This document shows, in pieces, positions 24,949 to 32,992 of a stretch of 64,000 nucleotides of DNA. How positions within the stretch are numbered: the first letter of the stretch is position 1; the number at the start of each line of letters is the position of its first letter. This DNA is from DATEOR01 sp036279015 (GTDB taxonomy: Bacteria > Actinomycetota > Thermoleophilia > Gaiellales > Gaiellaceae): contig DASUJY010000017.1 of assembly GCA_036279015.1 (NCBI GenBank), forward strand, positions 1-64,000. Direction: 5' to 3'. A program made the translations under genes and the position numbers. The notes below the pieces were generated by a model. The model was not told the origin of the DNA. It saw only the letters and a list, made by a program, of their open reading frames with translations, and did no database searches.

Positions 24949-24956
24949 AGCGCACT

Positions 24957-24962
24957 ATCCTA
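24957..24962 (-). promoter_or_regulatory. -10 element (TAGGAT) of the epimerase gene
   Basis: Lies 8 bases upstream of GTG 24948. The plus strand of the same bases offers TATCCT (24956-24961), 12 bases before the tmk start, so the two divergent genes probably fire from back-to-back -10 elements. Confidence 0.4.
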
Positions 24963-24973
24963 GGGCGGCTTCC

Positions 24974-25570
24974 ATGTTCATCACCTTCGAAGGGGTCGAC
25001 GGATCGGGGAAGAGCACGCAGGCGCGGCTGCTCGCCGAGCGGCTGCGGGGCGACGGCTACGAGGTGGTCGGGACCCGGGAGCCGGGCGGGACGAAGGTCG
25101 GCGAGCGGATCCGCGAGCTCCTGCTCGGGAGCGACCAGGTCGCCCCCTGGGCCGAGGCGATGCTCTTCAGCGCGGCGCGCGCCCAGCTCGTCGACGAGGT
25201 GATCCGCCCGGCGCTCGCCCGCGGAGCGCACGTCGTCTGCGACCGCTACATCGACTCCTCGCTCGCCTACCAGGGGCTGGCCCGCGGGCTTGGCGTGGAG
25301 CGGGTGCTCGAGGTCAACCTCGCCGTCACGGGCAGCCTGCTTCCCGACCGCACCTTCCTCCTGGTCCTCCCGGGCGACGTGGCCGCGAAGCGCCGCGGGC
25401 AGTCGCCTGACCGGATGGAGCGCGAGGGGGACGAGTTCGCCGCCGAGGTCGATCGCGCCTACCGCGAGATCGCCGAGGTCTTTCCCGAGCGCGTGGTCGT
25501 CCTCGACGGGATGGAAGATCCCGGCGAGCTCGCCGAGAGGATCCATGGACACGTTCGAGACCTTTCCTGA
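24974..25570 (+). CDS. tmk: Thymidylate kinase
   Basis: 198 aa. P-loop FEGVDGSGKST (residues 4-14), GTREPGGT, the DRY motif VCDRYIDSSLAYQG (about 90-103), and the LID segment RRGQSPDRME. It phosphorylates dTMP to dTDP. Together with ThyX (46281) it is part of dTTP supply. Overlaps holB by 26 bases. Confidence 0.92.
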   Translation: MFITFEGVDGSGKSTQARLLAERLRGDGYEVVGTREPGGTKVGERIRELLLGSDQVAPWAEAMLFSAARAQLVDEVIRPALARGAHVVCDRYIDSSLAYQGLARGLGVERVLEVNLAVTGSLLPDRTFLLVLPGDVAAKRRGQSPDRMEREGDEFAAEVDRAYREIAEVFPERVVVLDGMEDPGELAERIHGHVRDLS

Positions 25571-26618
25571 GCAGGACGAGGCCAAGAGCCTCCTGCGCGC
25601 CGCGCTCGCCGAGGGCTCGGCCCACGCCTACCTCTTCCACGGGCCGCGCGGAGTGGGCAAGCGCCGCGCGGCGCTCGCGTTCGCAGGCGCGCTGCTCGGC
25701 GATCCGGGCCGCGTCGCGCGGCGCGCGCATCCCGACCTCTACGTGCTCGAGCCGCTCGGCGACCAGATCCGGATCGACCCCGTGCGCGACCTGCGGCGCG
25801 ACCTGCACATGCGCCCGTTTGAGGCCGACCGGCGGGTCTACCTCGTCTTCGGTGCCCACCTGATGAACGAGGACGCGGCCGACGCCCTTCTGAAAGACCT
25901 CGAGGAGCCGCCCGCCTACGCCGTCATCGTCCTCGTCGCCGACGACCTCGGGCCGCTTGCGACGACGATCCGCTCGCGCTGCCAGCACGTCCCCTTCAGG
26001 CGCCTCTCACAGCGCGCCGTCAAGGCGCACCTCTCGACCCGCGGGGTCAGCGGCGAGAAGCTCGACGCGCTCGCGCGCCTCGCCGGCGGCCGGCTCGACC
26101 GCGCCGAACGTCTCGTGAACGAGGAGGCCGGGGAGCGCCGCTCCGCGCTGATCGCGCTTGCCCGCGCCGTCTACCGCGATCCCGCCTTCGACCCCGCCGC
26201 CGCCTCCGGGAAGATGGGCGAGCTGGCACAGGCACGCGCCGCCGAGGCGCGGGCCGAGGCCGAGGCGGCCGCCACGGGCGAGGAGTCGCAGCGTGAGCTC
26301 GAGCAGCGGGTCCGCCGGGCGGGCCGCGGAGCGGAGCGCGAGGAGATCCTCGACGCGCTCGACATTCTCGCGAGCTGGTACCGCGACCTCGTTGTCTCGG
26401 CGGCGGGCGCCCAGGACGCGCTCGTCAACTCAGACCGGCTCGGCGAGCTGGCGGAGGACGGGCTCGCAGAGCGCTCGCTCGCCGCCGAGCGCGCCGCCGA
26501 GGCCGTCCGCGAGACGTGGCGCTCGTTCGAGTTCCAGGTCCAGCCCGGGCTCGCGCTCGAGAGCCTGTTCGTCCGCCTTCGGCGGGAGCTCGCCGCGACT
26601 CCCGTGCCGGCGCGATAG
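25545..26618 (+). CDS. holB: DNA polymerase III delta-prime subunit
   Basis: 357 aa from ATG 25545, which lies inside the end of tmk. Clamp-loader AAA+ domain: AYLFHGPRGVGKRRAALAFA (modified Walker A), PDLYVLEP, DEDAADALLKDLEEPP-type segment near residue 115, and the SRC motif TTIRSRCQHVPF. A long acidic/alanine helical region (about residues 230-270) is extra. Delta-prime holds the clamp loader during sliding-clamp loading. The order tmk-holB-PSP1 protein is conserved in many Gram-positive bacteria. Confidence 0.88.
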   Translation: MDTFETFPEQDEAKSLLRAALAEGSAHAYLFHGPRGVGKRRAALAFAGALLGDPGRVARRAHPDLYVLEPLGDQIRIDPVRDLRRDLHMRPFEADRRVYLVFGAHLMNEDAADALLKDLEEPPAYAVIVLVADDLGPLATTIRSRCQHVPFRRLSQRAVKAHLSTRGVSGEKLDALARLAGGRLDRAERLVNEEAGERRSALIALARAVYRDPAFDPAAASGKMGELAQARAAEARAEAEAAATGEESQRELEQRVRRAGRGAEREEILDALDILASWYRDLVVSAAGAQDALVNSDRLGELAEDGLAERSLAAERAAEAVRETWRSFEFQVQPGLALESLFVRLRRELAATPVPAR

Positions 26619-26621
26619 CGT
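26616..26621 (+). promoter_or_regulatory. -10 element (TAGCGT) before the PSP1 gene
   Basis: Overlaps the holB stop codon and lies 7 bases before ATG 26629; possible internal leaderless promoter of the operon. Confidence 0.35.
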
Positions 26622-26628
26622 TTCCCGC

Positions 26629-27435
26629 ATGGCTACGGCAGTCGGCGTCGTCTTCTCGCCCGGCGGCAAGGTCTACTCCTTCGACCCCTGCGGCCTCGAG
26701 CTCGCCTGGAACACGAAGGTGATCTGCAACACGTCGCGCGGCCAGGAGCTCGGGCGCGTCGTCCAGCCGAACTACGAGCTCGAGCGCCCGCCCGCGCAAC
26801 CGCTGAAGCGGGTCGTCCGCCGGGCGACGAGCGCGGACGAGGAGGTCGTCGCCGGGAACCTGCTTGAGGCGCGACGGGCGATGAGGGCGCTGCGCGACGT
26901 CGTCCGCGTCCGTGCGCTCGAGCTGAAGCCGGTCTCGGCCGAGCTCGTCTTCGACGGCTCGCGCATCGTGTTCTCCTACCAGTCGGAGGGCCGTCTCGAC
27001 CTGGGTGAGGCGCAGGAGGACCTGCGCCGCCGGCTCGGCCGGCGCGTCGAGCTCCGCTCGGTCGGGCCCCGCGAGTGCGCCCGGCTCTGCGGCGACCACG
27101 GGCTCTGCGGCGACACGCACTGCTGCCGCAAGTTCCCCTCGCACGAGCAGCCCATCACGCTCCGGATGGCGAAAGAGCAGGAGCTGCCGATGAGCTCCGG
27201 GCGGATCACCGGACTTTGCGGCCGCCTCCGCTGCTGCCTCGCCTTCGAGCATCCGACCTACCGGAGCTTCCGCGACAGAGCTCCCCGCGTGGGTCGCCGC
27301 GTCGAGACCCCGCAGGGCGGCGGCGTCGTCACCGCCTACCAGGTGCTCGAGGACACCTGCACGGTCGAGGACGAGGGCGGCGAGGCCTTCGAGATCTCGA
27401 TCGACGAGTGCCGGGAGGTTGCGTCGAGCCCCTAA
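26629..27435 (+). CDS. PSP1-domain protein (RicT/YaaT-like)
   Basis: 268 aa. The cysteine-rich core (about residues 148-210) has ECARLCGDHGLCGDTHCC, then ITGLCGRLRCCLAFEHPTYR, the PSP1 signature. In Bacillus YaaT/RicT binds an Fe-S cluster with RicA and RicF and promotes RNA maturation. No RicA/RicF partner is visible here. It follows holB with 10 bases between, probably on the same transcript. Confidence 0.88.
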   Translation: MATAVGVVFSPGGKVYSFDPCGLELAWNTKVICNTSRGQELGRVVQPNYELERPPAQPLKRVVRRATSADEEVVAGNLLEARRAMRALRDVVRVRALELKPVSAELVFDGSRIVFSYQSEGRLDLGEAQEDLRRRLGRRVELRSVGPRECARLCGDHGLCGDTHCCRKFPSHEQPITLRMAKEQELPMSSGRITGLCGRLRCCLAFEHPTYRSFRDRAPRVGRRVETPQGGGVVTAYQVLEDTCTVEDEGGEAFEISIDECREVASSP

Positions 27436-27480
27436 CCCCAAACGGGGGACGACCCGCAGGCTCCGCTCTTCCAGACTTCG

Positions 27481-28461
27481 ATGGTGACCGCCGAGCCGCA
27501 GCTTGCGGAGGAGCTCTTCAACGAGCACCACCGCCGGATCTACGCGTACTGCCTGCGCCGGCTCGGCTCGCCCGAGGAGGCCGATGACGCCGTCCAGGCG
27601 ACGTACCTGAACGCCTGTCGCAGCTTGATGACCGGGTTCGAGCCCGACGCCGCCCAGGCCTGGCTCTACAAGGTCGCCGAGAACGTCTGCCTCACGCGGC
27701 AGCGCTCCTCCTACCGGCGTGCCCGCGTGGAGCGACCGCAGGACCTGCAGACGGTGCAGGACGTCGTCGCGGCTCCAGAGGCACGCGGCGACGAGCTGTT
27801 CGGGCTCGAGGACGCGCTCGCCGGCCTGCCCGAGCAGCAGCGTCAGGCGATCCTGCTCCGCGAGTGGCAAGGGCTCTCCTACCGGGAGGTGGGCGCCAAG
27901 CTCGGGCTCACTCAGGCTGCGGTCGAGACCCTCATCTTTCGCGCGCGCCGCTCGCTCGCGAGCGCGCTCGAGCGGCCGGCCGAACGCCGGCGGTTGCTCC
28001 ACTCGTTCGCTCCGGGCAACGTCCTCGCCGCGCTCAAGTCGGGGCTGGCCGGGAATCTGAGCGCGAGCGTTGCGTCTGCCGTCGCAGTCGCCGTGTCGGC
28101 GACGACACTGGGAGCGGTGCCGTTCGCGCGCGCCTTCGACAGCGCGCGCCAGCCAACCGCGATCGAGCCCGCTGTGAGCGCTCCGCTCCCGCTCCGTCCG
28201 ACGCTTGCCGATCGCGACGCGATCCCAACGCCTGTTTCGCCGTCAGGCACGCGCGCGGTGCCAGAGCACTCGCGCGCCGCCGGCAAGGGCAAGCACAAGC
28301 ACGGCGAGCACGCCAAGGCCTCGAAGCCGCACCGGGCGAAGCCATCCCCGTCGAGCAAGGAGATGGTGAAGCCTCCGAACTCGCCGCAGGCGGCTGAGCA
28401 CGCTGCCTCGAACAGCCAGGCCTTTTCCCACGCCTACGGGCGCGGCGGCAAGAAGGGCTGA
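27481..28461 (+). CDS. ECF sigma factor with a hydrophobic C-terminal extension
   Basis: 326 aa, nearly twice the normal ECF length. Region 2: AEELFNEHHRRIYAYCLRRL, EEADDAVQATYLNA, AQAWLYKVAENVCLT. Region 4: LPEQQRQAILLREWQGLSYREVGAKLGLTQAAVETLIFRARRSL. The extra ~150 residues have a hydrophobic stretch (ASVASAVAVAVSATTLGAVPFA, about residues 195-216) and a tail rich in Lys/His/Pro/Ser. Such fused extensions may take the place of a separate anti-sigma factor by tethering the factor to the membrane. It has no partner gene beside it; the next gene converges 7 bases later. Confidence 0.85.
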   Translation: MVTAEPQLAEELFNEHHRRIYAYCLRRLGSPEEADDAVQATYLNACRSLMTGFEPDAAQAWLYKVAENVCLTRQRSSYRRARVERPQDLQTVQDVVAAPEARGDELFGLEDALAGLPEQQRQAILLREWQGLSYREVGAKLGLTQAAVETLIFRARRSLASALERPAERRRLLHSFAPGNVLAALKSGLAGNLSASVASAVAVAVSATTLGAVPFARAFDSARQPTAIEPAVSAPLPLRPTLADRDAIPTPVSPSGTRAVPEHSRAAGKGKHKHGEHAKASKPHRAKPSPSSKEMVKPPNSPQAAEHAASNSQAFSHAYGRGGKKG

Positions 28462-28468
28462 GACCGGG

Positions 28469-29074
28469 CTAGGAGACCTCGGCGTAGCGCTCGCCGACGG
28501 AGTCCCAATTGACCACGTTCCACCAGGCCTCGAGGTAGTCGGGGCGGCGGTTCTGGTACTTGAGGTAGTACGCGTGCTCCCAGACGTCGATGCCGAGGAG
28601 CGGCGTCGACCCGTCCATGAGCGGGTTGTCCTGGTTCGGGGTCGAGACGACGGCCAGGCCGGTGCCGTCGTGGACGAGCCATGTCCAGCCCGACCCGAAG
28701 CGCTTGGCGCCGGCGTCGTTGACCGCCTTCTTGAGCTCCTCGACCGACCCGAACGTCTCCGAGACCGCGTCCGCGAGGCGGCCGTCCGGCTCCCCGCCGC
28801 CATCCGGCGACATGATCTCCCAGAAGAGAGAGTGGTTCGCGTGGCCGCCGCCGTTGTTCCGCACCGCGGCGCGCTTGTCCTCGGGGATGATGTCGAGCTC
28901 GGCGAAGACGTCCTCGAGCGACCGGTTCTCCCACTCGGTGCCCTCGAGCGCGGCGTTCAGGTTGTTCACGTACGTCGCGTGATGCTTCGTGTGGTGGATC
29001 TCCATCGTCTGCGCGTCGATCGTCGGGTCGAGCGCGTCATAGGCATAGGGGAGCGAGGGCAGCTCGAAGGGCAT
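28469..29074 (-). CDS. Superoxide dismutase, Fe/Mn type
   Basis: 201 aa from ATG 29074 (MPFELPSLPY, the family start). Metal ligands: His27 (MEIHHTKHHATYV), His81 (NNGGGHANHSLFW), Asp163 and His167 (DVWEHAYYLKY). It should dismute superoxide in the cytoplasm. Full length and apparently intact. A second, more diverged SOD lies at 48891. GGAGG is placed before the ATG. Confidence 0.93.
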   Translation of the reverse strand: MPFELPSLPYAYDALDPTIDAQTMEIHHTKHHATYVNNLNAALEGTEWENRSLEDVFAELDIIPEDKRAAVRNNGGGHANHSLFWEIMSPDGGGEPDGRLADAVSETFGSVEELKKAVNDAGAKRFGSGWTWLVHDGTGLAVVSTPNQDNPLMDGSTPLLGIDVWEHAYYLKYQNRRPDYLEAWWNVVNWDSVGERYAEVS

Positions 29075-29112
29075 CTGAACCTCCTGGTCTGGTCGCCCCA
29101 GTCTTGCACCCC

Positions 29113-29478
29113 TCACGTCCCCGTGCCGCGGAAGAAGGGAGGGTGGTGGCAGCCGTGCCGGCCGCCGAACGGGCCCGTTCGAGCCCGAACCGGAGGGGCG
29201 GAAGGCCGCGACTCGATCCGCTGCTTCAGCGCCTCGCCCTGCGCCTTCGTGAGCCGGCCTGCCGCGACCGCCTCGTCGATGCGCTTCTCGAGGGCGTTGT
29301 GGAGCGCGGAGGAGAGCTCGCCCGGAGTGACCCCGAGCTCCTTCGCGGCGGCGTCGAGCACGCCCTGGTTTCGCTCCTGGGGCGAGAGCTGCGTTGCCGC
29401 GACCGCACCGCCCCCGCCGGCGAGCGCGAGCACCGCCGCCGCGCCGACCGCCGTCCTGCGACGCAGCTTCCGTGCCAT
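29113..29478 (-). CDS. Small secreted protein controlled by TCTTAGG repeats
   Basis: 121 aa from ATG 29478, with AAGGAG 8 bases upstream. Signal peptide RRRTAVGAAAVLALAGGGGAVAA. The mature part begins with QLSPQERNQGVLDAAAKELGVTPGELSSALHNALEKRI, a helical segment of the type seen in secreted calcium-binding or hydrolase-associated proteins, then LTKAQGEALKQRI and a His-rich C terminus (GRHGCHHPPF). Function unknown. Three TCTTAGG-like repeats lie upstream (29534-29561), matching those of the htrA-like gene. Confidence 0.65.
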   Translation of the reverse strand: MARKLRRRTAVGAAAVLALAGGGGAVAATQLSPQERNQGVLDAAAKELGVTPGELSSALHNALEKRIDEAVAAGRLTKAQGEALKQRIESRPSAPPVRARTGPFGGRHGCHHPPFFRGTGT

Positions 29479-29533
29479 GTCGGGCTCCTTTCTTCGGTTG
29501 CGCCGCATCGAAGCAGCGCGCCGTGAGAGGTCT

Positions 29534-29561
29534 CTAAGAGCCGCCTAAGAGGTTCCTAAGA
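29534..29561 (-). promoter_or_regulatory. Array of three TCTTAGG-type repeats (response-regulator operator)
   Basis: CTAAGA occurs at 29534, 29545 and 29556, exactly 11 bases apart. On the minus strand this is CTTAGG/CTTAGA repeated in phase, read in the direction of the gene at 29478. The same repeat stands before the htrA-like gene at 31619-31658. Confidence 0.7.
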
Positions 29562-30899
29562 AGGCGAGCGGCCGTTCAGCCGCAGGCGCATGCGCGTGCC
29601 CCCGCCCTCCGCGGCCTCGGCTACGACCACCCCTCCGTGCGAGTCCGCCACCTGCCTGACGATCGCAAGGCCGAGCCCGGAGCCCGGCAGCCCGCGCGCC
29701 GAGCTGGCCCGGTAGAAGCGGTCGAACACGTAGGGCAGGTCGCTCTCGTCGATCCCAGGGCCGTGGTCGCGGACGCTCACCTCGCTGTCCCGGACGCGGA
29801 GCTCGACCCTGCCGCCGGCCGGGCTCCACTTGGCCGCGTTGTCGAGCAGGTTGGCGATCGCCCGCTCGATGCTCGCCGGGACGCCATGGACGACGGACTC
29901 CTCGAGGTCGGTCTCGATGACGATGCCGGGGCGATTTCGGCGTGTGCGCTCGACAGCGTCTGCGGCGAGGAGGTCGAGACGCGCGTCCTCCGCCTCGCCC
30001 GGCTCGAGCTCGCCGCGCGCGAGCTCGGAGAGCTCGCCGACGAGCGTCGTCATCTCGTCGAGCTGCTCGACGACGTCGCCGAGCAGCCTCTGGCGCTCGT
30101 CGGGCGGAAGGTCGCGCCCGCCCGCCAGCACCTCGACGTTCGTACGCAGGCTCGTGAGGGGTGTGCGCAGCTCGTGCGAGGCGTCGCCAACGAGCTGGCG
30201 CTGGGCGCGCGTCGAATCCTCGAGCGCGCTCAGCATCGTGTTGAAGCTCGCGGCCAGACGGCTGAGCTCGTCGCTTCCGCTCGCCTCGATCCGCTCCGAG
30301 AGGTCGCCCGTCTTCCTCACGGATTCCGTCGCTCCGGTGAGCCGGCGCACGGGCGCCAGCGCGGTGCGGGCAACGACCAGCCCGAGGCCCGCTGCGAGCG
30401 CGATCCCGGCCGCGGCGATGAGGAGGAGGTAGTTGCGGATGCGGGCGAGCGAGTGGTCGACCTCTGTGAGCGGCCGCGCGATCTGGATGGCGAAGCCGGT
30501 CGAGTAGGGGACCGTGACCACCCGCAGGTGCACGCCCGCGACGTGGGCGTCCGAGAGGTAGCCGTCGCTATGCCCCTGCGTCACGGCGAGCACGTCCTCC
30601 GACACGGGGAGCTCGACGTTCTCGCGCGGCGGCCTGATCGTCGCGCCGCTCGAGCTCACGACCTGGACGTAGCCGCTCGCGCCACCGAGCGCGGGGGTCG
30701 GCTCGAGGAACGCCTCGTCGCCGACGCGAAACGCGCGCAGCGGGACTTGCTGGAGGTCGTGGGCCCGTGCCTCGAGGGCGGAGTCGACGGTGCTGCGGAG
30801 CTGGTTTCGCACCACGAGGTAGACGGCCGCCGAGGCGAGGACGACGGCGAGAGCGACCGCCGCGGCGGTTGCGAGCGCGAGCCGGCCGCGGAAGCTCAC
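29556..30899 (-). CDS. Sensor histidine kinase (HAMP, HisKA, HATPase)
   Basis: 447 aa, GTG 30899 overlapping the regulator's stop (GTGA). Membrane helices near residues 7-31 and 155-177 enclose an extracytoplasmic sensor of ~120 residues. HAMP follows, then the phosphoacceptor His242 in DASHELRTPLTSLR, the N box DNAAKWSP, the G1 box VRDHGPGI, F box DRFYRASSA and G2 box GSGLGLAIVRQV. All catalytic elements are present. It phosphorylates the OmpR-type regulator beside it. The stop lies within the repeat array in front of the small secreted gene. Confidence 0.92.
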   Translation of the reverse strand: MSFRGRLALATAAAVALAVVLASAAVYLVVRNQLRSTVDSALEARAHDLQQVPLRAFRVGDEAFLEPTPALGGASGYVQVVSSSGATIRPPRENVELPVSEDVLAVTQGHSDGYLSDAHVAGVHLRVVTVPYSTGFAIQIARPLTEVDHSLARIRNYLLLIAAAGIALAAGLGLVVARTALAPVRRLTGATESVRKTGDLSERIEASGSDELSRLAASFNTMLSALEDSTRAQRQLVGDASHELRTPLTSLRTNVEVLAGGRDLPPDERQRLLGDVVEQLDEMTTLVGELSELARGELEPGEAEDARLDLLAADAVERTRRNRPGIVIETDLEESVVHGVPASIERAIANLLDNAAKWSPAGGRVELRVRDSEVSVRDHGPGIDESDLPYVFDRFYRASSARGLPGSGLGLAIVRQVADSHGGVVVAEAAEGGGTRMRLRLNGRSPS

Positions 30900-31570
30900 T
30901 GCTCACGCAGGGCGTAGCCGACGCCGCGAATCGTCTGGACGAGCCGCGGCCTGTCGCCCGCCTCCAGCTTGCGGCGCAGGTATCCGATGTAGACGTCGAG
31001 CGAGTTCGATCCGAACCCGAAGTCGTAGCCCCAGACCCGCTCGAAGATGACCGACCGCGTCAGCACCTGGCGGGGGTTGCGCAGGAAGAGCTCGAGGAGG
31101 GAGAACTCCGTCCTCGTGAGTTCGATGGGATCGCCGCCGCGCAAGACTTCCCGGGTGCCGGGGTCGAGCTCGAGGTCGGCGAACACGAGCTTCCCGGGGC
31201 CCTCGTCGTGCGTGCGGCGAAGCAGGGCGCGCACGCGCGCGAGCAGCTCGTCGAGCGCGAAGGGCTTCGTGACGTAGTCGTCGGCGCCCGCGTCGAGGCC
31301 GGCTACGCGGTCGTCGACGTCGACGCGCGCGGTCAGCATCAGGACCGGCAGCCGGTTTCCGCTCTGCCGCAGCCGCCGACAGACCTCGAGGCCGTCCAGG
31401 CGCGGCATGAGCACGTCGAGGATCATGGCGTCGGCATCGCCGCCGTTCTCGACCGCCGCGAGCGCCTCGACGCCGTCGCTCGCAAGCTCGATCTCGTACC
31501 CCTCGAGCTCGAGGGCCCGGCGGAGCGACTCGCGCACCGCCCTCTCGTCGTCGACGACCAGGATCTTCAC
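30896..31570 (-). CDS. OmpR-family response regulator
   Basis: 224 aa. Receiver domain: Asp7/Asp8, phosphoacceptor Asp52 in ILDVLMPRLDG, and Lys near residue 104 (VTKPFALD). C-terminal winged helix ends with DVYIGYLRRKLEAGDRPRLVQTIRGVGYALRE. It regulates promoters with the cognate kinase downstream. OmpR/PhoP-type regulators bind direct repeats one helical turn apart, which is exactly the spacing of the TCTTAGG arrays on either side of this operon. Confidence 0.93.
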   Translation of the reverse strand: MKILVVDDERAVRESLRRALELEGYEIELASDGVEALAAVENGGDADAMILDVLMPRLDGLEVCRRLRQSGNRLPVLMLTARVDVDDRVAGLDAGADDYVTKPFALDELLARVRALLRRTHDEGPGKLVFADLELDPGTREVLRGGDPIELTRTEFSLLELFLRNPRQVLTRSVIFERVWGYDFGFGSNSLDVYIGYLRRKLEAGDRPRLVQTIRGVGYALREQ

Positions 31571-31618
31571 GACCTCATTGTGCGCCCGGAGTCTGAGAGA
31601 AGGGTAAGAGCCTGAACT

Positions 31619-31658
31619 CTTAGGAAGTTCTTAGGCGCGTTTCAGGCCGGTCTTAGGG
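31619..31658 (+). promoter_or_regulatory. Array of four TCTTAGG-type repeats (response-regulator operator)
   Basis: TCTTAGG occurs at 31619, 31630 and 31652, with a degenerate copy TTTCAGG at 31641, all in 11-base phase. It lies between the divergent response-regulator and htrA-like genes and points toward the protease gene, so it may also serve autoregulation. Confidence 0.75.
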
Positions 31659-31700
31659 AGCACGGGAACCATGAGGACAACGGATACCGAAAGGACTGAG

Positions 31701-32816
31701 ATGAAGCGTCTCCCCTCCCGCAGCCTCAAGATCGCCGCCGCCTTCGTCGCAGCCGTCGCGCTCGGCGCGGGCGGCGGCGTGGCTGCCTATGCGGTCGCTT
31801 CGGACACGACCCAGACCGTCGTCCGCCAGGTGACGGTCACGAGCTCGGAGCCGGCCGCCAACGACTCGGCCCTCAGCGTGAGCGCCCTCTACGACCGCGT
31901 GCACCAGGGCGTCGTCACGATCAGGGTCGAGACGCCTCAAGGCCAGGCACTCGGCTCGGGCTTCGTGATCGACGACCAAGGTCACGTCGTCACGAACGAC
32001 CACGTCGTTGCCGGAGCAACCTCGATCTCGGTCGAGTTCGCGGACGGCTCCACCCACGACGCGCAGCTCGTCGGCACCGACGCATCCACCGACATCGCCG
32101 TGATCAAGGTCTCTGTCCCGAGCTCGGAGCTCCAACCCCTCAGCCTCAGCGATTCGAGCGCGGTGCAGGTCGGCGACGCCGTGGTGGCAATCGGCAGCCC
32201 GCTTGGCCTCAACGAGACGGTGACGAGCGGAATCGTGAGCGCCCTGCACAGGACGATCACCTCGCCGAACAACTTCTCCATCAACGACGCGATCCAGACC
32301 GACGCTGCGATCAACCACGGGAACTCCGGCGGCCCGCTCCTGGACCTGCAGGGGCACGTCATCGGCATCAACTCCCAGATCGAGAGCGACTCGGGCGGAA
32401 ACGACGGCATCGGCTTCGCGGTCCCGTCGAACACCGTGAAGTCGGTCGTCTCCCAGCTCCTCGCGAGCGGCAAGGTCGAGCACGCCTACCTCGGCGTCGG
32501 AATCGCGACCATCACCGACGCCCTATCCTCCCAGCTCGGCTTGCCGGCCGGCGTGGAGGTCACGCAGGTCGCACCGGGAGGCCCCGCCGCGCACGCAAGC
32601 CTCAAGGCTGCCGACGCCACGACCATCGTCGGGGGCCAGGAGTTCCCCACCGGCGGCGACGTCATCACGGCCGTCGACGGCCGGAAGATCTCGACCTCCG
32701 AAGAGCTCCAGAGCGCGATCGGCTCCAAGAAGCCCGGCGACACGATCACGCTCACCTACAGCCGCGACGGCTCCGAGCACTCGGTCGACCTGACGCTCGG
32801 CACCCGGCCCTCCTAG
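31701..32816 (+). CDS. HtrA/DegP-like trypsin-family protease with PDZ domain
   Basis: 371 aa from ATG 31701, preceded by AAAGGA; an in-frame ATG at 31671 is less favoured. N-terminal membrane anchor at about residues 10-33. Catalytic triad: His101 (VVTNDHVVAG), Asp131 (DASTDIAVIKV), Ser209 (NHGNSGGPLLDL). PDZ domain at about 265-365 (GVEVTQVAPGGPAAHASL, GGDVITAVDGRKI). It should degrade or refold damaged proteins outside the membrane. Expression probably depends on the adjacent two-component system through the TCTTAGG array. Confidence 0.92.
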   Translation: MKRLPSRSLKIAAAFVAAVALGAGGGVAAYAVASDTTQTVVRQVTVTSSEPAANDSALSVSALYDRVHQGVVTIRVETPQGQALGSGFVIDDQGHVVTNDHVVAGATSISVEFADGSTHDAQLVGTDASTDIAVIKVSVPSSELQPLSLSDSSAVQVGDAVVAIGSPLGLNETVTSGIVSALHRTITSPNNFSINDAIQTDAAINHGNSGGPLLDLQGHVIGINSQIESDSGGNDGIGFAVPSNTVKSVVSQLLASGKVEHAYLGVGIATITDALSSQLGLPAGVEVTQVAPGGPAAHASLKAADATTIVGGQEFPTGGDVITAVDGRKISTSEELQSAIGSKKPGDTITLTYSRDGSEHSVDLTLGTRPS

Positions 32817-32834
32817 CCGAGAGCCGCCGCGACA

Positions 32835-32864
32835 GCAGGGGCGCCCGACGCGGGGCGCCCCTGC
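32835..32864 (+). terminator. Terminator of the htrA-like gene
   Basis: An 11-bp stem (32835-32845 with 32854-32864), extendable by one pair, 18 bases after the stop codon. Confidence 0.7.
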
Positions 32865-32895
32865 CACGATCCCTCGAACGGGGGTAACCACCTTC

Positions 32896-32924
32896 CTCGA
32901 GACGACTACCGTGTGTCTCGAGAC
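32896..32924. promoter_or_regulatory. CTCGAGAC inverted repeat and overlapping palindrome
   Basis: CTCGAGAC (32896-32903) faces GTCTCGAG (32915-32922) across 11 bases; GTCTCGAGAC (32915-32924) is itself a perfect palindrome. It lies in the 176-base gap before the gene at 32993 and could be an operator. Confidence 0.3.
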
Positions 32925-32992
32925 TCGAGTTTCGTCCCACGTGAGAGGGCTTGCGGCCAGATGACCTACTTGCGCGAGGAGCACGGCTCCCC

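Noticed and set aside
23468..25570. Long minus-strand frame joining LytR_C, epimerase antisense and tmk antisense
   Set aside because: Only the C-terminal 177 codons have a recognisable protein; the rest is shadow frame.
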